Source: Malaciobacter marinus (GTDB lineage: Bacteria; Campylobacterota; Campylobacteria; Campylobacterales; Arcobacteraceae). Taken from it: a DNA stretch of 64,000 bases. A model generated the notes under the pieces. It did not search any database, was not told the DNA's origin, and worked only from the letters and a program-made list of their open reading frames with translations. Numbering within the stretch: the stretch's first letter is position 1; each line of letters begins with the position of its first letter. Positions 43,523 through 52,047 of the stretch are shown in pieces. A program made the position numbers and the translations under genes. Location: positions 2,728,001-2,792,000 of the forward strand of contig NZ_CP032101.1 of the NCBI RefSeq assembly GCF_003544855.1. Reading direction: 5' to 3'.

Positions 43523-44591
43523 GTTCTTCTTTTTGACTAGCTTTAATAGGAGTTTCTTTATTTTCTACTTCTTGTTCTTCTTTTTTTATTTCAGTACTCT
43601 TTTCTTCTTTTTTTTCAACAACTTTATTATCACTCTTTTCTTCTTCATTTTCTATATTCATATCATTTGTTGTTTCTTCTTTTGTACTTTCTTCAATCTC
43701 ATTTGAAGTTGTAACTTCATCATTACTATTTTCTATTGCGTTTTTTTCAAGCTCTTCTTCTTTTTTAGCATCTTCTTTTGTTAATTGTTTTTGTTCTTTT
43801 TGTACTATAAACTCTTTATCATCATATTTTGTAAAGTTATTATATTTTATCATTGCAGCTAACTCTTTTCCATATGCAGCTTTCTTTTCAGAATATCTAT
43901 CAAGTTTTGTAACAAGTACAAAGGGGTCTGGATTTTCAAAGTTTGTTTTTCTAAACTGTTTAAAAGCGCTACTTCTTGATAAAGTAATATAATAATCTTT
44001 AATTGCTTCTTTTACACTTGAATACTTTTTAAGCCAAATAGTTTTTGAACCTCTTTTCCCACTTGCTGCGATTCTTGGTTCATTTTTATTAAAAGACCAA
44101 ACACCAAAAATATTATTTGCTTCTTTAAAAAATCTTGATTGTCCCCAAGCACTTTCCATCGCCCCTTGAGCTAATGCAATTGATTTGGGATGTGGTTTTA
44201 GTGCATATAAAAGCTCTTGGTTTGTATCTACTTTATAAAACTCTTTTAGCTTTTTTAATTTTTCTGTTTCTTTATTTTGTTTTATATTTTCTTGAACTTG
44301 AAAGAACTCTTGCTTTAACTCATCATATACTTCATTTAAAGCAGGCACCATCATATCAATAAATCTTTTTTTCTTTACAGATACAGGAATTGGTTTTGGT
44401 TTACTTTTTTCTAAAGCTTCATCAAGTTTTGCTTTTAAACTCTCTTCACTTTTTTCTAAAGTATCTATTCTTTCGTTTAATTTTACAATTTCTTGCTTTA
44501 ATTGTTTTACTTGTTTATTTTGGAGTTGGTAAAAGTATCCAAACATAAGTAAGACAATTATACTCATTGATATAAGATAATTTCTTTTCAT
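43512..44591 (-). CDS. Bax-like glucosaminidase with an acidic C-terminal tail
   Basis: Predicted membrane-anchored peptidoglycan hydrolase of 359 residues. An N-terminal membrane segment (about residues 5-21, LISMSIIVLLMFGYFYQL) is followed by a coiled coil (KQLKQEIVKLNERIDTLEK...). The glucosaminidase domain spans about residues 75-245, with the catalytic Glu in IALAQGAMESAWGQSRFFKEANNIFGVW and the YSSVKEAIKDYYITLSRSSAF motif of Bax/GH73 proteins. The last 100 residues are almost all Glu, Lys, Asn, Thr and Ser, low-complexity and probably disordered. It stands alone between mqnD and nuoN with hairpins on both sides. Confidence 0.85.
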   Translation of the reverse strand: MKRNYLISMSIIVLLMFGYFYQLQNKQVKQLKQEIVKLNERIDTLEKSEESLKAKLDEALEKSKPKPIPVSVKKKRFIDMMVPALNEVYDELKQEFFQVQENIKQNKETEKLKKLKEFYKVDTNQELLYALKPHPKSIALAQGAMESAWGQSRFFKEANNIFGVWSFNKNEPRIAASGKRGSKTIWLKKYSSVKEAIKDYYITLSRSSAFKQFRKTNFENPDPFVLVTKLDRYSEKKAAYGKELAAMIKYNNFTKYDDKEFIVQKEQKQLTKEDAKKEEELEKNAIENSNDEVTTSNEIEESTKEETTNDMNIENEEEKSDNKVVEKKEEKSTEIKKEEQEVENKETPIKASQKEEQTK

Positions 44592-44627
44592 AAGATTTCC
44601 TATTGTGTGTATTTTAAATAATAGTGT

Positions 44628-44667
44628 ATCAAAATATCAATAAAAGTTATTTTATTGATATTTTGAT
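44628..44667 (-). terminator. Long hairpin after nuoN, probable nuo operon terminator
   Basis: A perfect 18-bp stem, left arm 44628-44645 and right arm 44650-44667, with the four-base loop GTTA, lies 3 bases after the nuoN stop. It is A/T-rich without a separate T-run, so it may also protect the 3' end of the long nuo message. Confidence 0.65.
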
Positions 44668-44669
44668 TG

Positions 44670-46151
44670 TTAAAAACCTGAAATTTGCGTGTAATAAGTA
44701 ATTATTTGAAGAAGTGGTTCTATTGTAAAAATTGAACCAATTGTCAAAATAGCACAAAAAATAGCTAAATACTTCATAATTGGTGTTGTATTTTGAAGAT
44801 AAGTTATATCACTTTCTGGCTCTTTTAAAAACATAAAAACAACTGGTTTCAAATAATAATAAGCTGCTATTGCTGAATTTATTATCATCATAAAAGCTAA
44901 AAACATAAAACCAGCATTTACAGCACTTCCGATTAAATATAATTTACCCCAAAATAGAGCAAAAGGAGGAAGCCCTGCTAGTGTTAACATAAAAAGAGAC
45001 ATTAATACTGCAACTTTTGGAGAAGTTTTTATTAAACCTGCATACTTTTGCATACTATGGTCACTTTCTTTACTATAATCTTTTGTTCTATTTAACCAAA
45101 GCATTGTAAATCCACCAAGGTTTGTTATAAAAAACATAATCCAATATAAAAATAGTGCTTGTGTTGCTTGATTCGTGCCTATTAAAATAGCACCCATTGC
45201 GAAACCTGCATTTGATATAGATGAATATGCAAGCATTCTTTTTATATCATTTTGTAAAAGTGCAATAAGATTTGGTATTGTCATTGTTAAAATAACTATT
45301 GTATATAAAATAGTTTGTATAAATAAATCATTACTTACTATAAATATCTCAAAAAATCTTAAAGCAACTACAAATGCAGCAATTTTAGGAACAACTGATA
45401 TAAATCCTGCTAAAGCAGCAGTTGAACCCTCATAAACATCTGCAACCCATAAATGAAAAGGGAAAAGTGAAAGTTTAAATGCTAAAGCTGCTATTATAAA
45501 TGTAGCTGCTATTAAAATTACAAAATAGTTTTCAAATCCTGATTGAGTTAATACTTGTGAAATTTGTCCAAGCTCTACACTTCCAGTTTGTGCATATAAA
45601 ATCATAGACCCAAAGGCAAAAAAAGCAGCTGTTAAAGCTCCCATTGTAAAATATTTAATAGCTGCTTCAATTGCATTTAATCTATTATGCATCGCAATTA
45701 GTGTGTATAAAGCCAACGAAGAAGTTTCTAAAGCTACAAAAATAAGTATTAAACTATCTGAACTTGCCATAAACTGAAATCCAGCAATCATAAAAAGATA
45801 TAGTGCAAAATATTCAGGGTATCTAAACTCTTGAAATCTAAGTTTTGCAAAACCTAAAAGTGCAAAAAGAGTAGAAGCAATAACTATTATAGCTTGTGCT
45901 AAAATAGAGATACCATCAATTAACAATAAATCAAAAAAACCTCTAACATCAGAGTTAAATCCAAGAACAAAACCCAAATCAATTACTAAAGCTAAAACTG
46001 TCAAAGTTAAATAAAAAGATTTATCAAGTTTTTTTGTTGCTAAATCTATACAAAGTATTAATAATGCTGCAACAATAGCAATTATCATAGGAGTAATAGT
46101 ACTAAAGTTTAAACTTGCAAAGTCAATAACTATTTTTGGTATATCATTCAT
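44670..46151 (-). CDS. nuoN: NADH-quinone oxidoreductase subunit N
   Basis: Antiporter-like proton-pumping membrane subunit of complex I, 493 residues with about 14 membrane segments. Family features are IFVALETSSLALYTLIA with the key Glu, AIEAAIKYFTMGALTAAFFAFG, FKLSLFPFHLWVADVYEGS, LLQNDIKRMLAYSSISNAGF and LAGLPPFALFWGKLYL. It is the last gene of the operon and overlaps nuoM by 4 bases. Confidence 0.97.
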   Translation of the reverse strand: MNDIPKIVIDFASLNFSTITPMIIAIVAALLILCIDLATKKLDKSFYLTLTVLALVIDLGFVLGFNSDVRGFFDLLLIDGISILAQAIIVIASTLFALLGFAKLRFQEFRYPEYFALYLFMIAGFQFMASSDSLILIFVALETSSLALYTLIAMHNRLNAIEAAIKYFTMGALTAAFFAFGSMILYAQTGSVELGQISQVLTQSGFENYFVILIAATFIIAALAFKLSLFPFHLWVADVYEGSTAALAGFISVVPKIAAFVVALRFFEIFIVSNDLFIQTILYTIVILTMTIPNLIALLQNDIKRMLAYSSISNAGFAMGAILIGTNQATQALFLYWIMFFITNLGGFTMLWLNRTKDYSKESDHSMQKYAGLIKTSPKVAVLMSLFMLTLAGLPPFALFWGKLYLIGSAVNAGFMFLAFMMIINSAIAAYYYLKPVVFMFLKEPESDITYLQNTTPIMKYLAIFCAILTIGSIFTIEPLLQIITYYTQISGF

Positions 46152-47677
46152 TTTTCTACTCCTGAGATACTATTTAAATCAATAATCTTCGCTTGAGCTT
46201 CTTTCGTAACTGTTTTAGCATTCATAACTTCTATCATTTTAGAAACACTATTATTTACAGGTTCTAAAATTGGTTTTGGATAAACACCTAAAATAATAAC
46301 CAAGGCAACTAATGGAATAAGCGCACTTAGCTCTTTTTTATTTAAATCAAGCAGTTTTTTATTTTCATCTTTTGTAAGCTCTCCAAAAAAAGATTTTTTA
46401 TACATCACAAGCATATAAATAGCACCTAAAATTATTGTAAGTCCAGCAATTATTGTTAAAAAAGGTGATACTTTAAAAAATCCAAGTAATGATAAAAACT
46501 CCCCTACAAAGCCAATAGTCAAAGGAAGTCCAATAGAAGCCATCAACATAATTGCAAAAATAGTTGCATATTTTGGCATCACTTGTGCTAAACCACCAAA
46601 TTCACTAATTTGTTTTGTATGTCTTCTTTCATATATAACTCCTACAAGCATAAATAATGCACCTGAAACAATACCATGTGAAATCATAAGAAAAATTGCA
46701 CCAGAAATACCCTCAACATTTAAAGCAAAAATACCTAAGATTATAACTCCCATATGTGATACTGAAGAGTAAGCTATAACTTGCTTCATATCTTCTTGAG
46801 CAAAAGCAACCATGGCAGTGTAAACAATAGCTATTAGTGCTAATATAGCCATTGGTATTATCATATAAACACTTGCATCAGGAAATAAAGGTAAAGAAAA
46901 TCTTACAAAGCCATATGTTCCCATTTTCAATAAAACTGCGGCAAGTATTACAGAACCAATAGTTGGTGCTTGTCCATGGGCATATGGAAGCCAAGTGTGA
47001 AATGGAAACATTGGAACTTTAATAGCAAAACCTGCAAAAAAGGCAAGAAATAGCATAAGTTGCATATCAAAAGGCAGTAATAACATATTCCAATCAAGAA
47101 TATTAAAACTCCAATTTCCAGTAGTTTGATAATAAATATACCCTAAATAAAGCATACCAATTAACATAACCAATGAACCTAAAAATGTATATAAAAAGAA
47201 TTTAATAGCTGCATATATTCTTAGCTTTCCACCCCAAGCACCAATAATATAAAGCATTGGTACAAGCGAAAGTTCCCAGAATAGATAAAATATTATTGCA
47301 TCCAATGCTAAAAATACTCCAACCATTGTCATTTCTAAAAATAAAACTGTAATAATCAAATTCTTAAGCGCTTTTTTTTCACTAAGAGCAACTAGTGATA
47401 TCATTGTCATAAAAGTAGTCATAATCACTAAAAATAGTGAAATTCCATCAACTCCTACTACATAATTTATTCCATATGTAGGAATAACTAATACTTGCTG
47501 TAAGAATTGCATATTAGGATTTGAAACATCAAAATTTATCCAAAGTATTATACTTATAATAAACTCCAATGCAGTTGCTAAAATTCCATATGCTTTTATA
47601 GAGTCATCTTTTACTAAAAACCCTACTAAAGCTGCAAGTAGTGGGAAAAATATCAATATTGATAAAATATAATCCAT
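46148..47677 (-). CDS. nuoM: NADH-quinone oxidoreductase subunit M
   Basis: Antiporter-like membrane subunit of complex I, 509 residues. Diagnostic stretches are YLFWELSLVPMLYIIGAWGG with the conserved Glu, YAAIKFFLYTFLGSLVMLIG, IKVPMFPFHTWLPYAHGQAPTIGSVILA, FAQEDMKQVIAYSSVSHMG and SIGLPLTIGFVGEFLSLLG. It starts 13 bases after nuoL ends and overlaps nuoN. Confidence 0.97.
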   Translation of the reverse strand: MDYILSILIFFPLLAALVGFLVKDDSIKAYGILATALEFIISIILWINFDVSNPNMQFLQQVLVIPTYGINYVVGVDGISLFLVIMTTFMTMISLVALSEKKALKNLIITVLFLEMTMVGVFLALDAIIFYLFWELSLVPMLYIIGAWGGKLRIYAAIKFFLYTFLGSLVMLIGMLYLGYIYYQTTGNWSFNILDWNMLLLPFDMQLMLFLAFFAGFAIKVPMFPFHTWLPYAHGQAPTIGSVILAAVLLKMGTYGFVRFSLPLFPDASVYMIIPMAILALIAIVYTAMVAFAQEDMKQVIAYSSVSHMGVIILGIFALNVEGISGAIFLMISHGIVSGALFMLVGVIYERRHTKQISEFGGLAQVMPKYATIFAIMLMASIGLPLTIGFVGEFLSLLGFFKVSPFLTIIAGLTIILGAIYMLVMYKKSFFGELTKDENKKLLDLNKKELSALIPLVALVIILGVYPKPILEPVNNSVSKMIEVMNAKTVTKEAQAKIIDLNSISGVEK

Positions 47678-47690
47678 ATAACTAAACCTT

Positions 47691-49556
47691 TTAATTTATA
47701 AATGCAAGTGTTACACTTAAAAATAGTATAAATGCTACACCAAATGCCATAATTTTTAAAGTATGAGACAAGTTTCCTGATTGAATTGGAGATGAATGAA
47801 CTCCAGTTTTATAAACAGTTTTACCAATTAAGTCAACTGTGGCATCAATAATTTTCATATCAATAATTCTATAAGCAAATTTTGATAAACAAAAATAAGA
47901 CTTACATATTACTTTGTCGTAAAATTGAGGAATATAGTATTGATTTATCAATAACTTATAAACAAAACTATTTTCCCATTTATTAGAAAAGCCACCATTT
48001 TTATATTTAATTACTGCAAATACTATACCAAATAGTGCCATTGCACTTGTGATTGATATAAGTATATAAGCAGTTGAATGACTAATATTTGAAGCTTCCC
48101 ATGTAGGTAAAATATAAGTTACCATATTTACAAATGTATGTTCAAACCATCCTGCAATGATTGCTAATAATGCAAGAGGAATCATAGCTGCAATAACAAA
48201 AGGGTATGTTTCATGTGGATGGTAACCAAACTCTTCATATTTAGGTTTTGTAAAAAACACTTGCATAATAAGCCTAAATGAATAAAAAGCAGTTAGTCCA
48301 GCAGTTATCCATAAAATCACCCATAAAAATATTGCATCTGCATTAAAGGCTGCTTCTAAAATTTTATCTTTTGAATAAAATCCAGCAAGAGGAAAGATAC
48401 CAGCAAGCGCAACTGATGCAATTATCATAATAATTGCAGTTGGCTTCATCTTTTCATACAATCCACCCATTTTCCTAATATCAAGCTCATTGCTCATTGC
48501 ATGCATAACATTTCCTGCACCCAAGAATAATACTGATTTGAAAAAAGCATGAGTTACTAAATGAAAAAGTGCGACCCAATAAGCTCCAAGTCCAGCAGCA
48601 ACAAACATATACCCAAGTTGTGATAAAGTCGAATAAGCAATAATCTTTTTCATATCATTATTTACCAATGCCATAGTTGCAGCAAAAATAGCAACAAATG
48701 CTCCTAAACAAGCTATAAAATATCCAAGATTAGGAACCGTTGTATAAATCTCATTTGCTCTTACTATTAAGTAAACACCAGCTGTTACCATTGTTGCTGC
48801 ATGAATTAGTGCAGATACAGGGGTTGGTCCCTCCATTGCATCAGCAAGCCATGTATGAAAAGGAAATTGTGCTGATTTTCCCATTGCTCCAATAAATAAA
48901 AAAATCCCTATAACAGTAATCATAAAAGTACTTAATGAATCAATATTTGAAAATACAATATCATATTGTAAACTTCCAATATTCCAATATATTAAAAAGA
49001 TAGCTACTAACATCCCTAAATCAGCAATTCTATTCATAATAAAAGCTTCATTTGCAGCCCAAGCAGCTGAGTTCTTGTGGTACCAAAACCCAATTAATAA
49101 CCAAGAACAAAGACCTACACCTTCCCAACCTATAAATAATCCAGCAAAGTTATCAGACATTACTAAAACAAGCATTGAAAAAACAAAAGCACTTAAGTAA
49201 GAGAAGTATCGATTAAAGCCTTTATCATGTTCCATATAACCTATTGAGTGAATATGTACCATTGTAGAAACAATTGTTACAACACTCATCATTATTACAC
49301 TTACATGATCAACAACAAAACCAAAAGGAATATCAATATTTCCAACAACAATCCAATCAAGCATTCTTACATGTATAATCTCATTTGTTTTATATACAAA
49401 ATATAATAAATTCAATGTAGCAATAGTAGAAACTGCTAACATAAATGATGTAAAAATACCTGTAAAAAGATTTTTTTTACTCATTGCAAAAAGTGCAGCA
49501 ACTAAAGAACCAATTAAAGGAGCAAATAGTGCTATATATAGATATTTTTCCATCAT
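47691..49556 (-). CDS. nuoL: NADH-quinone oxidoreductase subunit L
   Basis: Largest antiporter-like subunit of complex I, 621 residues, with the long lateral amphipathic helix and final membrane segment at the C-terminus. Motifs are FAGLFIGWEGVGLCSWLLIGFWYH, AANEAFIMNRIADLGMLV, SAQFPFHTWLADAMEGPTPVSALIHAATMV, NDMKKIIAYSTLSQLGYMF, HAFFKSVLFLGAGNVMHAM and IFPLAGFYSKDKILEAAF. Two Met codons open the frame; the first overlaps nuoK's last base. Confidence 0.98.
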   Translation of the reverse strand: MMEKYLYIALFAPLIGSLVAALFAMSKKNLFTGIFTSFMLAVSTIATLNLLYFVYKTNEIIHVRMLDWIVVGNIDIPFGFVVDHVSVIMMSVVTIVSTMVHIHSIGYMEHDKGFNRYFSYLSAFVFSMLVLVMSDNFAGLFIGWEGVGLCSWLLIGFWYHKNSAAWAANEAFIMNRIADLGMLVAIFLIYWNIGSLQYDIVFSNIDSLSTFMITVIGIFLFIGAMGKSAQFPFHTWLADAMEGPTPVSALIHAATMVTAGVYLIVRANEIYTTVPNLGYFIACLGAFVAIFAATMALVNNDMKKIIAYSTLSQLGYMFVAAGLGAYWVALFHLVTHAFFKSVLFLGAGNVMHAMSNELDIRKMGGLYEKMKPTAIIMIIASVALAGIFPLAGFYSKDKILEAAFNADAIFLWVILWITAGLTAFYSFRLIMQVFFTKPKYEEFGYHPHETYPFVIAAMIPLALLAIIAGWFEHTFVNMVTYILPTWEASNISHSTAYILISITSAMALFGIVFAVIKYKNGGFSNKWENSFVYKLLINQYYIPQFYDKVICKSYFCLSKFAYRIIDMKIIDATVDLIGKTVYKTGVHSSPIQSGNLSHTLKIMAFGVAFILFLSVTLAFIN

Positions 49557-49855
49557 TAGCCTTTTAATCTTTGCATACTATCTAAGTTAATAGTACCAGT
49601 TTTTTTATACCATAATATAAGAAGACCTAAACCAATAGCCACTTCACTTGCAGCAATTGCAATTATAAAAAATGCAAACATTTGTCCTGTTAAGTCTGCA
49701 TGAAACTTTGAAACAGCTGCTAAACCTATATTTACAGAATTTAACATTATCTCTGTTGAGAAAAATAGCATAAGAAGATTTTTTCTTCTAATTACTCCTA
49801 ATAAGCCAATACAAAAAATCAAAGTTGAAAGGATTAAATATGCATTTAAACTCAT
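49556..49855 (-). CDS. nuoK: NADH-quinone oxidoreductase subunit K
   Basis: Small membrane subunit of complex I, 99 residues and three membrane segments. It contains the conserved Glu residues in FFSTEIMLNSVNIGLAA and IAASEVAIGLGLLIL that form part of the proton channel. It overlaps nuoJ by 4 bases and nuoL by 1, so translation of the three is probably coupled. Confidence 0.97.
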   Translation of the reverse strand: MSLNAYLILSTLIFCIGLLGVIRRKNLLMLFFSTEIMLNSVNIGLAAVSKFHADLTGQMFAFFIIAIAASEVAIGLGLLILWYKKTGTINLDSMQRLKG

Positions 49856-50412
49856 TTCTCCTCCTTTAACTCATCAATCTCTTTTTCACTTAATTGTGAA
49901 TATGAGGTATCCATCTTTTTACCAGCTAAAATAATTCCACCAATCATTGCAACAAGTAACATAACAGCAGCAATTTCAAATGGAACTAAGTATTTAGTAA
50001 ATAGTACAATTCCAACATCTTGTGCATTTCCCCACTCTGGGTGCATTGGAAGATTTGCTTCTACATTTTGACCAATTATAGGTGAAGTGAAAATAATTAC
50101 AATAAATAAAGCAATAAGTCCACTTAATAAAAATACTAATCTTGGATTTTTAATACTCTCTTTTACTGTGGATAAAGAGTCAAAAAACATCATTCCAAAG
50201 GCATAAAGCGCAACAACAGCACCTGTATAAACAACTATTTGTACTGCGCCTAAAAATTCAGCATCTAATAAAAAGAAAAATGCTGAAATAAATATCATTC
50301 CAGCTGCTAAAGCACTTAAGGCATAAAGGGCATTGTTTGTAAATACTGTTATTAAAAACATAACAACTGTTAAGCTTGCAAATAAGTAAAATGCTACTAC
50401 TTCAAACAACAT
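49852..50412 (-). CDS. nuoJ: NADH-quinone oxidoreductase subunit J
   Basis: Membrane subunit of complex I, 186 residues with five membrane segments. Typical stretches are NALYALSALAAGMIFISAFFF, AEFLGAVQIVVYTGAVVALYAFGMM, and FEIAAVMLLVAMIGGIILAGKK. The C-terminus is charged (SEKEIDELKEEK). It follows nuoI by 8 bases. Confidence 0.96.
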   Translation of the reverse strand: MLFEVVAFYLFASLTVVMFLITVFTNNALYALSALAAGMIFISAFFFLLDAEFLGAVQIVVYTGAVVALYAFGMMFFDSLSTVKESIKNPRLVFLLSGLIALFIVIIFTSPIIGQNVEANLPMHPEWGNAQDVGIVLFTKYLVPFEIAAVMLLVAMIGGIILAGKKMDTSYSQLSEKEIDELKEEK

Positions 50413-50420
50413 TTTTTCTC

Positions 50421-51047
50421 CTAATATTGAAGTGGAGTTTTTTGGATTTTTTCATCAGCATCAGGAGATACTGCTCCAAAACCTTCATACTCTTTTTGTA
50501 AATGTAACTTATCAAGCGGAGTTAATAAGTCTTCTTTTAATGCAAAATGAGCTCTTTGTTCACTTGCATTTTCATATCTTTGACCATGAACAATAGCAAG
50601 TTCAGGACAAACCTCAGCACAATATCCACAAAAAATACATCTTCCCATATTAATTGTGTATTCTAAGACCTCTTTTCTTGAATTTTCATCTATTTTTGTA
50701 TCCATTTTAATACAGTTTGAGATACAAATTTTTTCACAAAGTCCACATCCAATACATCTATTTTCTCCTGATTCTAAAAGTGCCAATAACTTATGTACAG
50801 CTCTATATCTAGGTCCTATTGGTAACTTTTCTGCTGGGTATTGAACAGTATGCATCTTACCTTTAAATAAAGCTTCTCTCATCATATTAAATGTGATTTT
50901 AAGCCCAGTAAAAAGCTCACCTTTTAAACTTCTTTTAACTATTTGTTTGAAAACTTCACCATTAGTTTTAGGATAGTTATCATCTTGAACAGTTATATAG
51001 TTTTTTACACCAATATTTCTATCTTTAAACTCTTCTAAACCCATCAT
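50421..51047 (-). CDS. nuoI: NADH-quinone oxidoreductase subunit I
   Basis: Ferredoxin-like subunit carrying the N6a and N6b 4Fe-4S clusters that pass electrons toward quinone. The motifs are CIGCGLCEKICISNC and CIFCGYCAEVCPELAI. The residue after the fourth Cys of the first motif is Ile rather than the common Pro. At 208 residues it is somewhat long because of N- and C-terminal extensions. Two Met codons open the frame; either could be used. Confidence 0.96.
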   Translation of the reverse strand: MMGLEEFKDRNIGVKNYITVQDDNYPKTNGEVFKQIVKRSLKGELFTGLKITFNMMREALFKGKMHTVQYPAEKLPIGPRYRAVHKLLALLESGENRCIGCGLCEKICISNCIKMDTKIDENSRKEVLEYTINMGRCIFCGYCAEVCPELAIVHGQRYENASEQRAHFALKEDLLTPLDKLHLQKEYEGFGAVSPDADEKIQKTPLQY

Positions 51048-51053
51048 ACTCTC

Positions 51054-52046
51054 CTAAAACATCATCACAAAACCAGTAATAAGAATATTTATTACTGCTA
51101 ATGGCATTAGTATTTTCCAACATAACCACATAAGTTGATCAGGTCTAATATGTGGCCATGAAGCCCTTGTCCATAAAAAGAAAAAGATTAAAAACATTAC
51201 TTTTAAAACAATTGCCAATCCACCAGGAATAAACCATAAATCATTGAAACCACCAAGAAAAATTAGTGAAACTAAAAAACAAACTGTAAAAAGGTTTGCA
51301 TACTCACCAATAAAAAACATTCCCCATCTAAGACCTGAATACTCAGTAGCATAACCTGCTACAATCTCAGCTTCATGCTCTAATAAATCAAAAGGTGTTC
51401 TATTTGTCTCTGCAAAACCTGCAATTACAAAAAGAATAAAAGCTAAAGGTTGTGACCAAATTAACCATGAAGTAAATCCTCCTGCTTGATAGTTATTAAT
51501 ATCTATTAAAGATAAACTTCCAACTAACATCAAAGGAGCTAAAAGAGCAAGTCCTGAAACAACCTCATAAGATAAAAGTTGAATAGCAGTTCTAGCCCCA
51601 CCTAAAAGTGACCACTTATTTGCACTACTCATACCTGCTAAAAGTGGTCCATAAAGACCAACAGAAGCAACTCCTAAAACAAATAAAACACCAACATTAA
51701 CATCTGCAATAATTGGTCTTACTACATAGCCAAATAACTCAAATTCAGGAAAAAAAGGAACCGCACTCATTGCAATAAAAGCTGTAGCTGCTGTAATTAT
51801 TGGAGCTATCATAAATACAGGTCTTGCTGCATTTTGAGGAATAAAATCCTCTTTTGTAAATAGCTTTATTCCATCAGCAACTAATTGTAAAAGACCATAT
51901 GGTCCAACATTTGATGGACCTAATCTTCTTTGCATATAAGCTAATACTTTTCTTTCTATATATGTAGTAAAACCTGCCAATGCAGAAAATACTGCTAATA
52001 CAACAATTGCTTTTATTATTGTTTCAATTATAATACTAGTTTCCAT
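51054..52046 (-). CDS. nuoH: NADH-quinone oxidoreductase subunit H
   Basis: Membrane subunit that forms part of the quinone-binding chamber. It has 330 residues and about eight membrane segments. Conserved stretches are TTYIERKVLAYMQRRLGPSNVGPYGLLQLVADGIKL, GMSSANKWSLLGGARTAIQLLSYEV, AGFAETNRTPFDLLEHEAEIVAGYATEYSG and FLWTRASWPHIRPDQLMWLCWK in order. It starts 1 base after nuoG ends. Confidence 0.97.
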   Translation of the reverse strand: METSIIIETIIKAIVVLAVFSALAGFTTYIERKVLAYMQRRLGPSNVGPYGLLQLVADGIKLFTKEDFIPQNAARPVFMIAPIITAATAFIAMSAVPFFPEFELFGYVVRPIIADVNVGVLFVLGVASVGLYGPLLAGMSSANKWSLLGGARTAIQLLSYEVVSGLALLAPLMLVGSLSLIDINNYQAGGFTSWLIWSQPLAFILFVIAGFAETNRTPFDLLEHEAEIVAGYATEYSGLRWGMFFIGEYANLFTVCFLVSLIFLGGFNDLWFIPGGLAIVLKVMFLIFFFLWTRASWPHIRPDQLMWLCWKILMPLAVINILITGFVMMF

Positions 52047-52047
52047 T

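Noticed and set aside
43521-43706. Plus-strand Phe-rich frame over the end of the Bax-like gene
   Set aside because: It is the reverse of a Glu/Lys-rich low-complexity tail.
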